64,000 bases of DNA, taken from NCBI GenBank assembly GCA_003112755.1, contig BFBT01000001.1, positions 2,790,001 to 2,854,000 on the forward strand, read 5' to 3'. A program made the translations under genes and the position numbers. This stretch comes from Lawsonibacter asaccharolyticus. Its GTDB lineage: Bacteria; Bacillota; Clostridia; Oscillospirales; Oscillospiraceae. Below are positions 1-8,563 of the stretch, one piece after another; position 1 is the stretch's first letter, and each line of letters opens with the position of its first letter. A model generated the notes under the pieces. That model was not told the DNA's origin. It worked only from the letters and a program-made list of their open reading frames with translations, and ran no database searches.

Positions 1-20
1 GACTTCCGGTAAGATCGCTG

Positions 21-353
21 TCACATAGACGGTTCTCTCATGCCAAAGTCTGCGGACTGTTCCGAAACCTGTTCTGGGAAACCGCTCAAAATATGCCACG
101 TACCCTGATCGTACCGGCAAAAGTCGACGGTCTGTTCCAGCAGCTCTTCCGCGGTCACCTCACGGTCATAGCCGGATATTCCGGGGTGCCCCGAAACAGA
201 GCCTCCAGCCAAAAGCGTGGCCGCCTGCGATGGATTCAGGAACACATACCCGCCGGGAGTCATAAAGTCAAAGTGGTCCGCGGGAAACTGGGTCAGCATC
301 TCCCGGATGGTCTTTTGTTCCATTTGGGCAGCATTTGTGTCACGTTCAATCAT
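21..353 (-). CDS. Hypothetical conjugative-element protein, 110 aa
   Basis: A small acidic soluble protein of unknown role, the most distal gene seen in the leftward operon. Its ATG overlaps the stop of the sortase gene by four bases, so translation is probably coupled to it. I see no signal peptide, membrane segment or cysteine cluster. The middle holds a Gly/Pro turn (FMTPGGYVFL, near residue 30) and a Glu-rich helix around residues 68-75. Short proteins like this accompany transfer genes in Firmicutes ICEs, but I cannot name a family. The gene continues the operon beyond the left edge of the window, where the core transfer genes would be expected. Confidence 0.65.
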   Translation of the reverse strand: MIERDTNAAQMEQKTIREMLTQFPADHFDFMTPGGYVFLNPSQAATLLAGGSVSGHPGISGYDREVTAEELLEQTVDFCRYDQGTWHILSGFPEQVSEQSADFGMREPSM

Positions 354-1141
354 ACGGCCACCGCCACCACTTTCCAGCGGTTGTCCCGCTGATTGCGGAC
401 ACAGGTGTACATGGTGATCTGGTCGTTGGAGGTGGGATTCAGGCCGGAGGTGTCATTCTCATTGACTTTTTCCACGGAGACCACCTCATAGGTTCTGGTC
501 CCCAGCTTGGTGGTCAGGGTGACCTTATCCCCAATCTCCAGCGTGTGGAGCTGCCCGAAGTGGTTGTTGACCCCCCGGTTGTGTGCCGCCACCGCGATGT
601 TTCCGCGCCAAATCGAGGTGTCCTCGAAGTGGCCTGCGCCCCTGAATAATGTCTTGCTGTCCGTACCCTCATAGACCTTGATTGTCAGGTCGATGGCCGG
701 GATCTTCAGGGTGGCCAGATACCCGCCCTTGTAGTAGAGGTCATCCGTCACCTCCGTGTAACGGGTAGAGGGGGCGGTCGTGTCGGGGACAGTCACGGAG
801 CCGGTGGGACTTCCGGGCGTCACGACGGCAGTTCCGCTTCCATTGACCACCGCACCGGTGGCAGGCGCGCCACCAGGAGACAGGTTGGGCGTGAGGTAGG
901 CGCCGGTATTTCTGGCGTCCATGCTGGAGGTCCCAAATCCAGGCGGAATGCGGGCAGCGTTTTTGCTGACGTCCTCATTCTTTCTGGCGCCGCCGTCCGC
1001 CGTATGAACTACCTCCACGGAAGTGGGCTTGCCGTAGTCCGGGCCATCCAGAGCTTCAATGGTATATTCTAACGCGCTGGCCGGTAGGGCCATCCCCGCG
1101 GCAAGGCAGAGGGCAAGCATGGCTGTCATGGTTCGTTTCAT
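350..1141 (-). CDS. Secreted sortase (cysteine transpeptidase)
   Basis: A sortase-family protein of 263 residues. The first 23 residues are a signal peptide (KR, hydrophobic core, ASA cleavage site). A Gly/Pro/Thr/Ser-rich linker follows to about residue 130, then the sortase beta barrel. The predicted catalytic residues are His187 (AAHNRG), Cys247 (MYTCVRNQ) and Arg255 (DNRW). Sortases cleave a C-terminal sorting signal and attach the protein to the wall or to another subunit. The ATG follows GAAGGAGG. The gene lies directly after a membrane-anchored surface protein (1159-2058), its most likely partner. The class is probably D or E; I cannot fix it by eye. Sortases of this type recur in conjugative elements, where they may help display a mating-surface protein. 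Confidence 0.85.
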   Translation of the reverse strand: MKRTMTAMLALCLAAGMALPASALEYTIEALDGPDYGKPTSVEVVHTADGGARKNEDVSKNAARIPPGFGTSSMDARNTGAYLTPNLSPGGAPATGAVVNGSGTAVVTPGSPTGSVTVPDTTAPSTRYTEVTDDLYYKGGYLATLKIPAIDLTIKVYEGTDSKTLFRGAGHFEDTSIWRGNIAVAAHNRGVNNHFGQLHTLEIGDKVTLTTKLGTRTYEVVSVEKVNENDTSGLNPTSNDQITMYTCVRNQRDNRWKVVAVAV

Positions 1142-1158
1142 GGTGTGTTTCCTCCTTC

Positions 1159-2058
1159 TCAGGCGGACTCGCCGCCATCGTCATCCGCCTCACGGCGGCG
1201 CCGGATGAAGACCGCCGCTCCGATCCCCGCACCCACCAGAGCCACAATGCCAAAGGGGACCAGGACTGCCGCCCAGTTGAATTGGGCGGGGAGCTGGTCC
1301 TCCGGGGCTGTCACAGGCTGGAGGGGCGTCCCCTCGAAGATAGCCACATACCGTGTCCGGTTCAGGGCGATCCGGCTGACCGTCCCGGTGTAGTCCGCCG
1401 TTACCGTATAGCCCTTGACGTAGCTGCTGGTGGCGGAGCCGGTATAGGTGGCCACCGCGGTGAAACGGTCCCCCAGAGCGTAGCCGTCTGAGGTGGCGGT
1501 ATTGTCTGTCTGCCAGTCGATATCCTTGAGCGTCAGAGTCTTTCCATTCTCCTCAATCGTCTTGGGGATGTACTGCGTATCCTGGCCCGCGAGATTGGGA
1601 TAGGACCGGGTGGCGCTGATCTCTTTCGTAGAGCTTCCATACCCGGCCACCTCCACCCGGACGGTGTCCAGTTGGAGCGTCAGGGTGCCCATGAGTCCGT
1701 CATCGGTGACGAATTCACGCTCCTGGGGGAGCAGGGCGAGTACCGAGGCCATGTCCTTGTTCTTACTGGGGAGAGAGACGGTCTCTGTATGCTGCCGCTC
1801 CTCATGCTCGGGGAGGTCCTGCTTAAGCAGGTCCGTGAGCGTATAGCGGAAGCCGTCCTGCTCAAAGTCGGACCGGGGGATGCCGGCAGGATCCTCCTCC
1901 GGGGCCAGATCATAGATCTTCTTCAGTTCCGTGCCATCCTCGCTCCGGGTCACCGAGGTTGGATAGCAGACCGCCGCGGTCTCGGCGGCAAGGGCGCTGA
2001 CTGGCAGGGCCAGGGTCAGCATCAGCGCCGCAGCGCAAAGGCTGAATACTCGTTTCAT
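1159..2058 (-). CDS. Membrane-anchored surface protein next to sortase
   Basis: A 299-residue exported protein. It has a signal peptide (residues 1-24, ending ALAAE), a beta-rich extracellular region with no family I recognise, one C-terminal transmembrane helix (about 263-284) and a positively charged tail (RRRRE). This resembles a sortase substrate: ectodomain, hydrophobic helix, basic tail. However, no LPxTG is visible; the nearest phrase is QLPAQF about 15 residues before the helix, so it may simply be membrane anchored. The ATG is preceded by TAGGAGGCGG. The sortase gene follows 17 bases after its stop, implying co-expression. Confidence 0.75.
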   Translation of the reverse strand: MKRVFSLCAAALMLTLALPVSALAAETAAVCYPTSVTRSEDGTELKKIYDLAPEEDPAGIPRSDFEQDGFRYTLTDLLKQDLPEHEERQHTETVSLPSKNKDMASVLALLPQEREFVTDDGLMGTLTLQLDTVRVEVAGYGSSTKEISATRSYPNLAGQDTQYIPKTIEENGKTLTLKDIDWQTDNTATSDGYALGDRFTAVATYTGSATSSYVKGYTVTADYTGTVSRIALNRTRYVAIFEGTPLQPVTAPEDQLPAQFNWAAVLVPFGIVALVGAGIGAAVFIRRRREADDDGGESA

Positions 2059-2076
2059 GGGTAACCGCCTCCTATC

Positions 2077-2454
2077 TTACATGCTTTCGCTGGTCTGGCC
2101 GTTATCCTGGGCAGACTCAGCCTGATGTTCCTGCTGGCGCTGGGGGAGTCGATACAGGGCCTGCTCATAGGCGTCCAGCACCGCCTGACGGAACTGCTGG
2201 CGGAACTCCCTCTCGCTGGGAAAGCAGGCGTCCCGGTATCCGCCGCCTGTCCGGTAATCCGGCATGGAAATGAAGGGACCGTTTCCCACGTCCACCACCT
2301 TCAGGCCCCGGATGGTGAAACAGCCGTTCAGATTGGCGGAGGCTTCCGCCAGGACCGGGCCGGAGGTATGGATCGCGTAGATGCGTACATTTACCTGTGT
2401 GGGCAGGGCCTGATGTTCCTCCCGAGCGGAAATGATAGTGTTTTCTTCGTTCAT
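2077..2454 (-). CDS. SpoVG-family protein
   Basis: A 125-residue protein whose first 90 residues match the SpoVG family. The SpoVG landmarks are present: a start strand (VNVRIYAIH), the ISMPDYRT box that corresponds to the conserved IAMPSRRT, and the CFP/REF segment after it. SpoVG proteins are small site-specific nucleic-acid binding regulators; chromosomal copies affect septation and sporulation. Divergent copies are common in Firmicutes conjugative elements, where they probably regulate element genes. The C-terminal 30 residues are Gln/Glu-rich and probably disordered. The ATG follows AAAGGAG. It sits between a surface protein and an unknown protein in the same operon. Confidence 0.85.
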   Translation of the reverse strand: MNEENTIISAREEHQALPTQVNVRIYAIHTSGPVLAEASANLNGCFTIRGLKVVDVGNGPFISMPDYRTGGGYRDACFPSEREFRQQFRQAVLDAYEQALYRLPQRQQEHQAESAQDNGQTSESM

Positions 2455-2469
2455 GGCAACGATTCTCCT

Positions 2470-3102
2470 TTAAAGTTTATTCCGGCAGGCGTACTGTTTC
2501 GCGCGCCGTTCCAGTCGTCTGTATGCCCAGGGGGTGACCTCCTGGGGCCTGAGCTGGCCGTCCGCAGCCACGGCGTCCACCAGATACATCAGGACCAGTG
2601 GGTACCGATAGTCCCGGATGTCGGACGCAGACCGCCGCTCCAGCTCCTCCGGTGTGAGCCAGCCATCGCCGGCCACGCGCACCTGCCTGACCGCGCTGGC
2701 GCCATCCGGCAGGCGGACATCCTCCAGATGCTCCGGCAACAGCTCCGGGGCGGGAACGATTCGGTTGTGATCCAGGCAGTACCGGATGTCCAGATGGGCA
2801 ACGACGGTTCGGACTGTCTCGACCGCCCGCGGCTCGGCCCTCCAGAGTGGCTGGACGATGCCGTCCGTCAAGAGGACGTCATGGCCTCTCCTGCCGCCGG
2901 GAAACAGAGGCAGGCAGCGGACCAGCTGCAGGACCTGCATGCCATTGGATAGTCCAAACTCTTTCACTCTGTCATTGGGCAAACTGTGGTAATGCTCCAG
3001 CGCGTCCCGCCAGTTCAGGAACTGGGACAGCCGCCAGCCGGTCACGCCTCTGGGGTCATGGCCCAGCCGGAGATCGTCAATGGTATAATAAGAAAGCCTC
3101 AT
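2470..3102 (-). CDS. Hypothetical ICE protein (YYTIDD-type), 210 aa
   Basis: A soluble protein of unknown function. It starts MRLSYYTIDDLRLGHDP and continues with a segment describing a small alpha/beta fold (VLQLVRCLPLFP). I chose the ATG at 3102 because GAGGAG lies ten bases upstream; an in-frame GTG at 3120 overlaps the preceding stop. Proteins beginning with this YYTIDD phrase are common next to DUF3849 in gut Firmicutes ICEs. The C-terminal 60 residues (LTPEELERRSASDIRDY) look helical. No catalytic motif is visible. Confidence 0.7.
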   Translation of the reverse strand: MRLSYYTIDDLRLGHDPRGVTGWRLSQFLNWRDALEHYHSLPNDRVKEFGLSNGMQVLQLVRCLPLFPGGRRGHDVLLTDGIVQPLWRAEPRAVETVRTVVAHLDIRYCLDHNRIVPAPELLPEHLEDVRLPDGASAVRQVRVAGDGWLTPEELERRSASDIRDYRYPLVLMYLVDAVAADGQLRPQEVTPWAYRRLERRAKQYACRNKL

Positions 3103-3116
3103 GCTCTGTTCACTCC

Positions 3117-3860
3117 TCACTTCATCGTCATCCCGTCCATAGCCGGATGCTCACTTTGCGTCTGGTCTATATCTTTTAACTCCGCCAGCTTCTCCGCAGC
3201 CCAGTCCGGCAGGAATTCATCCTTCAGCACCCCTATAAAATCCGCCCGGTTCCAGCGGGTCATCTCCCCATCGCCCAGGCAGGTACAGCGAATGGAGCGC
3301 CCAATGGCGTGGGGACTGCACCCAAAGCCGTCATGGGCGTACCAGAGCATGGCGCGTTCATTCCAATAGGACTCTTTCAGGACGTCAGGGGAGAGGACCA
3401 GCACCTTGCCCTCGTAGTCCAGCCGTTCAAAGGAATCTGGCCTGCACTGGCTGGGGCTAAACAGTCCTAACGCCTGATATGCCCGGCGGTACTGATCTAC
3501 CACTCGGTCCACCACCGCTGGATGCCCCGTCACGATAAATTCCATGGTGTTCCGCTTGTCCGGGGGAATATATGTCTGACTTGCCCAGCTCTGGTTCTGA
3601 CCACTGATCCGGCTGTCCCCGTCTAACTGCTGGACGGTATTGGCCAGCACCCAGGCTGTCCGCTTATATCCGAAGTTTTGAAGGACGCTTTGCAGACAAT
3701 TCTCCTCCAGAAACGCCCCATGGTGATGATTCCGGATTGCCCGCTCTATGGCTTTTTTGCAGGCGATGTTGGCCTGGTGGCTGGCCCGCCAGAGCGCCAA
3801 TTCCCCCCGGTCTTGAGCCTCACCCGCGGAATAGGGATAGAGATATGTCTCAGTTTCCAT
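3117..3860 (-). CDS. DUF3849 domain protein
   Basis: A 247-residue protein matching DUF3849. The N-terminus reads YLYPYSAGEAQDRGELALWRAS and continues NIACKKAIERAI, the phrases typical of that family; function is unknown. The second half (from about residue 105) carries conserved-looking Trp/Tyr/Cys positions (WYAHDGFGCSPHAIGRSIRC) that could belong to a separate domain. I prefer the start at 3860 because GGGAG sits nine bases before this ATG; an earlier ATG at 3869 is possible. It overlaps the AbrB-like gene upstream by 11 bases, so the two are translationally coupled. Confidence 0.75.
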   Translation of the reverse strand: METETYLYPYSAGEAQDRGELALWRASHQANIACKKAIERAIRNHHHGAFLEENCLQSVLQNFGYKRTAWVLANTVQQLDGDSRISGQNQSWASQTYIPPDKRNTMEFIVTGHPAVVDRVVDQYRRAYQALGLFSPSQCRPDSFERLDYEGKVLVLSPDVLKESYWNERAMLWYAHDGFGCSPHAIGRSIRCTCLGDGEMTRWNRADFIGVLKDEFLPDWAAEKLAELKDIDQTQSEHPAMDGMTMK

Positions 3861-4347
3861 ACACAACATCTCCCAGGATCAGCCGCTCCTCCAATTCTCC
3901 GACACAGATCTCAGCGTCCCTGAACATCTCCAGCACCTCCTCCGGCACATCCCGCAGGTCGTGATCGTAGTCCGCTTCGGAGATGGTCACCGTGTGTTCA
4001 TCCTCGTCCACGCTGGCGCACAGCTTGGCTTTTTCCGGGATGCCGGCCTCCTCCCGCAAGTAGTCCGGCAGGTCCACTTCGTCCCCGCTCTCAAAGGGGC
4101 ACTCTCCGTCACAGCCATCGCAGTGGCCGCATACTCTTGCCAGATGGACATGCAGGTCCGTGGCCAGCTGCTGGAGGGATCTGGCGGCGCGGAGCAGCTC
4201 CATGGCGGTCATGCGCTGCTTGAGCACCACCAGCGTGTCCTCCGAGGCGTGGAGCTCCACCTTGCCGCCGCTCTCAAAGCCAGAGAGCTTCATGGCCGCC
4301 GCAGGGATCTGGAGGCCCTTGGAAGTGGTTTCTTTTACAAATTTCAT
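3850..4347 (-). CDS. AbrB/SpoVT-like protein with Cys cluster
   Basis: A 165-residue protein. The N-terminal 50 residues look like an AbrB/MazE-type swapped-hairpin DNA-binding domain (GLQIPAAAMKLSGFESGGKVELHASEDTLVVLK). A cysteine cluster follows, CGHCDGCDGEC at about residues 73-83, that could bind zinc. The rest is strongly acidic (EDEHTVTISEADYDHDLRD). A regulatory role is inferred from the N-terminal fold. Its ATG (SD AAGGAG) lies inside the 3' end of the dam-like gene, giving an out-of-frame overlap of 74 bases, unusually long for this operon. Confidence 0.65.
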   Translation of the reverse strand: MKFVKETTSKGLQIPAAAMKLSGFESGGKVELHASEDTLVVLKQRMTAMELLRAARSLQQLATDLHVHLARVCGHCDGCDGECPFESGDEVDLPDYLREEAGIPEKAKLCASVDEDEHTVTISEADYDHDLRDVPEEVLEMFRDAEICVGELEERLILGDVVYGN

Positions 4348-5185
4348 GGTCAGTCTCCTTTATATCAAAATCAAACAGATTCAGCTGGACCGAGGACCGT
4401 TCCCGCTCATGCAGGTCGTAGTTGGCGATGAACAGCTCGGCAAACTGGCAGTTGGGGTCGTACCGCTGTCGGATGTTGTTCAGCCGGGTCACCGGCTCGA
4501 TCTGAATGCCGGGGGCGTCGTACAGCTCCCGGATAAATGGATCATCATTATAAGACAGCAGGAATTTTCCCTGAATGGACATCAGAGCATCCCGCAGACG
4601 GATGTGGTCTTTCTCTGTGAAGCCGTCCTCTCCGATATTTGAGTAGTAGCCTTCCGTGCAGTGGTAGGGCGGATCGCAGTAGAACAGGCTCTCCGGCCGG
4701 TCGTAGTGCCGGATGAGCTTCTCAAAGTCCTTGTTCTCAATGACCACTCTGGCCAGACGGCGGTGGGCCTGCTCAATGAGCGGGAAATCCGCCCACAGAT
4801 CGTGGGGCTGATTGCCGAAGCTTGTGAGGGCGGAGGCGTAGCTCTGGCGGATGATCTGGTAAAACCACGCCGCCCGCTGGACCGATGTGGTCCGCTTGCG
4901 CCGTAGGGCCAGCCGTGCGCGGTCAAAGTCCTCCCGCGCGTTCAGTACGTACCGCAGGGAGCCCATGAGCAGGTCCGGCTTCTCCCGCACACAGCGGTAC
5001 AGATTGGTCAGCAGGCCGTTGAAGTCGTTATAGACCTCAAAGTCGTTACCGGGATTCTTATGGAACAGCACCCAGCCGCCTCCGCCGAAGACCTCAATAT
5101 ACCGCTCATAGTAGAGGGGAAACCGCCTGACCACCTCCTCCCGGAGCGCCTTCTTGCCGCCCACCCAGCTCATAAAGCTGTTCAA
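4274..5185 (-). CDS. DNA adenine methylase, D12 class (Dam-like)
   Basis: A 303-residue N6-adenine DNA methyltransferase. It has the class alpha order: the AdoMet-binding FGGGG motif at residues 33-37, a target-recognition region in the middle, and the catalytic DPPY at 171-174. It starts MNSFMSWVGGKK, the usual N-terminus of element-borne Dam enzymes. The start codon is TTG at 5185 (GGGGGTGA upstream), overlapping the stop of the previous gene. No partner endonuclease is next to it, so it is an orphan methylase. In a conjugative element it probably protects incoming DNA from restriction or times element expression, fitting the ArdA-like genes nearby. Confidence 0.9.
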   Translation of the reverse strand: MNSFMSWVGGKKALREEVVRRFPLYYERYIEVFGGGGWVLFHKNPGNDFEVYNDFNGLLTNLYRCVREKPDLLMGSLRYVLNAREDFDRARLALRRKRTTSVQRAAWFYQIIRQSYASALTSFGNQPHDLWADFPLIEQAHRRLARVVIENKDFEKLIRHYDRPESLFYCDPPYHCTEGYYSNIGEDGFTEKDHIRLRDALMSIQGKFLLSYNDDPFIRELYDAPGIQIEPVTRLNNIRQRYDPNCQFAELFIANYDLHERERSSVQLNLFDFDIKETDHEICKRNHFQGPPDPCGGHEALWL

Positions 5186-5514
5186 GAGCCATCACCCCCT
5201 TCCAGTGGGAGGCGGGTCTGGGCGGTGTCGAACACATCCAGCGACCGGGTCAGCCCACGGATCGCCGCGGCAATGCCGCCGATTCGGTTGGTCAGGTGGG
5301 CGATGGTGGCCCGTACCTCCTGCTCCGTGGCAGCGTAGAAGTAGCCGCTGCCGTTGCTGGCGATGGGAACGCTCTCACGCCGCAGGGCGTTGACCGTGTC
5401 CCGAAGCTCCTTTCCCTTGACGCCAAAGGCACACTCCAGCTCTCGGCTGGTGGCGGCGTTGGAGGCGCCCGAATGGTAACGCTCCAGATGCTCTGCCAGC
5501 CGTTCCTTCTCCAT
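5182..5514 (-). CDS. Hypothetical protein with winged-helix-like N-terminus, 110 aa
   Basis: A small protein beginning MEKERLAEHLERYHSGASNA. Residues 18-60 read like a winged helix (ATSRELECAFGVKGKELRDTVNALRRESVPI) and residues 70-97 like a helix (TIAHLTNRIGGIAAAIRGL). The start at 5514 is set by AAAGGAG five bases upstream; longer in-frame versions would translate through a terminator hairpin. It is the first gene after that terminator (5554-5597) and heads the operon that includes the adenine methylase, so a regulatory role is plausible but unproven. Confidence 0.7.
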   Translation of the reverse strand: MEKERLAEHLERYHSGASNAATSRELECAFGVKGKELRDTVNALRRESVPIASNGSGYFYAATEQEVRATIAHLTNRIGGIAAAIRGLTRSLDVFDTAQTRLPLEGGDGS

Positions 5515-5553
5515 GCTCGCTCCTTTCCGGGGCTGTCTTCCCGAAAATGGGCT

Positions 5554-5597
5554 CAAAAAAAGAAGGGGCCGTCGTCCCCATCGGGAAAACGGCCCCT
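5554..5597 (-). terminator. Terminator/attenuator between ArdA-like operon and methylase operon
   Basis: On the minus strand a nine-base stem AGGGGCCGT/ACGGCCCCT is followed by CTTTTTTT. It ends the ArdA-like transcript (stop at 5615) and lies only 40 bases before the next start codon, so it could also work as an attenuator for the downstream operon. Confidence 0.7.
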
Positions 5598-5614
5598 ATG
5601 TGTTAATAAATTGG

Positions 5615-6709
5615 TTACTGCTGTTCCATGCTCAGCCCCGCCTCCTCCGGGGTGCTCCAGTCACGGAGAAATTCCAGGTTATTTCTGGTGATGTAGGCGC
5701 TTTCGTCGGCGGTCAGGACATAGCCCGCCTCCTCCAGCAGATCCGCCCCATAGCCATCTAAGTCGATGCAGCCGGAGTCCAGCAGTTCTTCAGATACCCC
5801 CGCCTCCAGCAGCTTCCGCCTGCCGAAGTCCTTCAGACTATCGCAGGGGACCCACTCATAGCAGAGCAGGTTCTGGCTGATATCCAGGGCAAGGCGGAGG
5901 TTACGGCAGTTTTCGAATTCCAGCGCCGCGGCAAAGCGGTCCATAAAGCGGGGCATTCCCTGGCCCTGCTCATCCAGAACATAGCCCAGATCGCTCCCGT
6001 CATTGACCAGTTCCAAGGCGCTGTCATACTGCTCCATCAGATTTCCCAGCTCCGGCAGGCTGCACCGGACATCCAGCAGCATACAGTTTTCCAGGCTTCT
6101 GGTTTTCAACTCATCCAAAGCCAGTGCCACCTCATCAGGCCGGTCGGTCATGGCGGAGTAATCCGGCAGACGGAGCCACACCCCCTCCGGCACCGCCGAA
6201 GAAGCCAGCTTCACTTTCATACTCCAACCGTCATCCTCTGGGATGAGTCCCTGGCCGGTGTAGCGAGGTGCGGAGGGGTGTTCGGGGTACTCCACATAGC
6301 AGTTTCCTACGAACAGGCCGGGGTGCCGATCCTCATAGCGGCGGCCCAACGCCTCCAAATCCGCGTAGTACATGGCGCGTTCCGGCAGACGGGCTTCGTG
6401 CTGAAGGTAGAAGCTCCCCAGCTGCGCGTAGCTCCCCGCGGGGAAGCAGACCTGGTAGTCCTCCAGCGACAGCAGGCAGTTGACTGCGTCCACGGCTACC
6501 TTCGGGTCCATGTGTAAAATGGCGGTTTGCAGTTCCCAGCCGGTCTTGCCCGCCAACTCCTCCAGCTTCCCGGTCCGCAGGATCGCCGCGGACAGTTGGT
6601 ACTGTTCCTTAACAGAGAGCGTGTCAAGGCGCTCCATGATCCACCGCTGTTCCTGTTCCATGAGCGGAAGGCTCATCAGGAGATCCCGCTTTTTCTGGAT
6701 GTCCATCAT
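5615..6709 (-). CDS. ArdA-like antirestriction protein (paralogue 1)
   Basis: A 364-residue acidic protein. It has the layout of element-borne ArdA-like proteins: an N-terminal helical segment (residues 1-70) of the form seen in the other paralogues here, a variable middle, and a C-terminal ArdA-type unit. The C-terminal unit shows YGADLLEEAGYVLTADESAYITRN, close to the YIDYxxYGxD...G.fis.hG end of ArdA. ArdA mimics DNA and inhibits type I restriction enzymes; whether this long variant does so is inference. It is coupled to the gene upstream by an overlap at 6706-6709 and is followed by a terminator. Confidence 0.6.
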   Translation of the reverse strand: MMDIQKKRDLLMSLPLMEQEQRWIMERLDTLSVKEQYQLSAAILRTGKLEELAGKTGWELQTAILHMDPKVAVDAVNCLLSLEDYQVCFPAGSYAQLGSFYLQHEARLPERAMYYADLEALGRRYEDRHPGLFVGNCYVEYPEHPSAPRYTGQGLIPEDDGWSMKVKLASSAVPEGVWLRLPDYSAMTDRPDEVALALDELKTRSLENCMLLDVRCSLPELGNLMEQYDSALELVNDGSDLGYVLDEQGQGMPRFMDRFAAALEFENCRNLRLALDISQNLLCYEWVPCDSLKDFGRRKLLEAGVSEELLDSGCIDLDGYGADLLEEAGYVLTADESAYITRNNLEFLRDWSTPEEAGLSMEQQ

Positions 6710-7275
6710 ATCATCTCCATTCCTTGCTTTTCGGCCTGCTTCGGCTCAACAATAGAGAAGCTGCTCCACCGCCCGCAGTGCGGACAGGCCACTGTCCCAG
6801 TACAGGCGCCATCGATCTGTTCCTGCGTCACCTCACCCGGTTTTCCGCAGCACTCGTTGATTACAGTGACGAGATTGGCGTGTTCCAGCACCTCCGGCCG
6901 GTATTCCCGGTTAAACGGGATGAAGTTGACCCAGCGGGGGTTATCAAAGATGCGGCTGATATGGAGCTGTAGGGCCTTGTGCCGCACAGTTCGGGCGAAA
7001 TCCTTGGCGTAGTTGTGCCGGCTCTCCCAGTCGGTCAGCGCCTCCAGAAGCTTCTGCTCCCCAGCCTTTTGGATGAGGGCTTCCGCCGCCTGGTACCACA
7101 CGCCCTTCTCGATCTCACCCAAGCTTGTCTGTACGCCAATCCAGGCGCTGTATTGCTTATCCCGGCCGGCGCCGGTACTGGTTGGGTGGAACACACCATA
7201 CCGCCATCGGATGTCCTCAAAGCTCAGGTGTTCCATGTCAATCTCACTCAAAGAGTTGATTTGACCGTTTCGCAA
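6706..7275 (-). CDS. Hypothetical ICE protein with C-terminal zinc-knuckle-like motif
   Basis: A 189-residue protein of unknown role. It starts at TTG 7275 with GGAGGG six bases before it. The middle is helical (ALIQKAGEQKLLEALTDWESRHNYAKDFARTV). Near the C-terminus CCGKPGEV and CPHCGRW provide three or four cysteines that may bind a metal. It overlaps the ArdA-like gene downstream by four bases. I cannot assign a family. Confidence 0.6.
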   Translation of the reverse strand: MRNGQINSLSEIDMEHLSFEDIRWRYGVFHPTSTGAGRDKQYSAWIGVQTSLGEIEKGVWYQAAEALIQKAGEQKLLEALTDWESRHNYAKDFARTVRHKALQLHISRIFDNPRWVNFIPFNREYRPEVLEHANLVTVINECCGKPGEVTQEQIDGACTGTVACPHCGRWSSFSIVEPKQAEKQGMEMI

Positions 7276-7306
7276 TACAATCCCTCCATTTTTGTGCGCT
7301 TATGGC

Positions 7307-8563
7307 TTACATCCCCGTCATCTGGGGACCAGCGAATTCTTCCCTCTGCGGCTTTCCGGTGAAGACTGGAAGCGGCTGTCCGTCTGTTCTGCGGATCAGG
7401 CCATACTCGGTGATCGCTCCGTTTCCCTCCTTCAGCATAGTCCTGCCAATTTGGGCGGCCTGGGGCGTCTGGAACAGTTCAGACGGCAGATTCGGGTATT
7501 TCTCCCGCGCCATCAGCTCCGCGTAGTCCCAGGTTTCCGCCACCTCGGGGAGCAGTTCATACTGCTCTGCCTCCTCCAGAAGCTGGGCGGCGTCCCCCAG
7601 GCTGGGCTGGCCGCTGGCCGCCAGGAGGGCCTTGTATCGGATAAATTCCGCCTCACCCCAGGAGCGCTTTTTCTGGGCAAGCTGCTTGGCAAACTCGTTG
7701 ACCTGCGTCAAGCCGCCGTCCTCCAGAGTTTCGTTGATGGCGTCCTGAAGGGAGGGGATGAGGCACTCTGTGCAGTGGAACGCACACTCCTCCACGGAAA
7801 CGGCGTCCACCGATTCCACCGCCTGCCAGACGCCCTTGTCTATCGCGGGGAGGTTCAGGATAGCGGTCTTATCATTGTCGTACTGTGGATTGTTGAAGAA
7901 ACCCTTGCGGACCTCCAGCACCACTGGGGCCCCGGACCGCTGGAAATAAGCTGTTTCTCCCAACCGATATGCATAGACGGGTCTGATTTCCCCGTCCAGC
8001 TCCGCGTAGCCCCGGCTGGTAAATACGCCTTCGTGGTCCTTCCTGTGCTGTTCGCCCAGCAACTTCAGCAGACTGGCTCGGAATTCGCTGTCTTCCCCTG
8101 TGGTATCCAGCAAGGCCATGGCCTCCTTGGAGAGCATCTCGTTCTCATACAGAAACGCCCCAAGCTCCTGAAGGTTGGAAACTTGAGGTGCCAGACAGCA
8201 GGCATCGGTATTGTAGGTCAGATTGATGAGGTGCTCCAGAGAGACAGAACCCCTGTGACGGCTCCACTCCATTGCCAGCAGAGTCTCCATCCCTGTGTTT
8301 TCCTCCGGGGTCAATAAGGCCAGCCGCTGAGCTAGCAGATTCAGGTCATATAGATTGACGTTCCTGCCAATCATGCCACGTTGAAGCCCGTCATACCCAA
8401 CATAGAGAAGTTCATTGCCGCAGGATCGGCCATCCTTGATCCGGGCCTTTTGCAAGGCGTCATGGAACTCCGACCAAGTGGCCGGCATCCGCAGGGAGAC
8501 GGCTGTTTCATAGCCCTTGGGGCCGTTGTTGCGGATTTCCACCTCGAATATCGTTTTAGCCAA
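7307..8563 (-). CDS. ArdA-like antirestriction protein (paralogue 2)
   Basis: The longest of the four ArdA-like paralogues, 418 residues and acidic. It shares the architecture of the copies at 11470 and 12579: an N-terminal strand set ([31 protein letters not shown]), then a segment like [25 protein letters not shown] and a unit of about 40 residues starting [17 protein letters not shown]. The C-terminal unit ([26 protein letters not shown]) parallels the ArdA end domain. The start is TTG at 8563 behind GGAGGA, overlapping the DUF4314 gene by eight bases. It probably inhibits host restriction by DNA mimicry; this is inferred from the family. Confidence 0.6.
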   Translation of the reverse strand: MAKTIFEVEIRNNGPKGYETAVSLRMPATWSEFHDALQKARIKDGRSCGNELLYVGYDGLQRGMIGRNVNLYDLNLLAQRLALLTPEENTGMETLLAMEWSRHRGSVSLEHLINLTYNTDACCLAPQVSNLQELGAFLYENEMLSKEAMALLDTTGEDSEFRASLLKLLGEQHRKDHEGVFTSRGYAELDGEIRPVYAYRLGETAYFQRSGAPVVLEVRKGFFNNPQYDNDKTAILNLPAIDKGVWQAVESVDAVSVEECAFHCTECLIPSLQDAINETLEDGGLTQVNEFAKQLAQKKRSWGEAEFIRYKALLAASGQPSLGDAAQLLEEAEQYELLPEVAETWDYAELMAREKYPNLPSELFQTPQAAQIGRTMLKEGNGAITEYGLIRRTDGQPLPVFTGKPQREEFAGPQMTGM

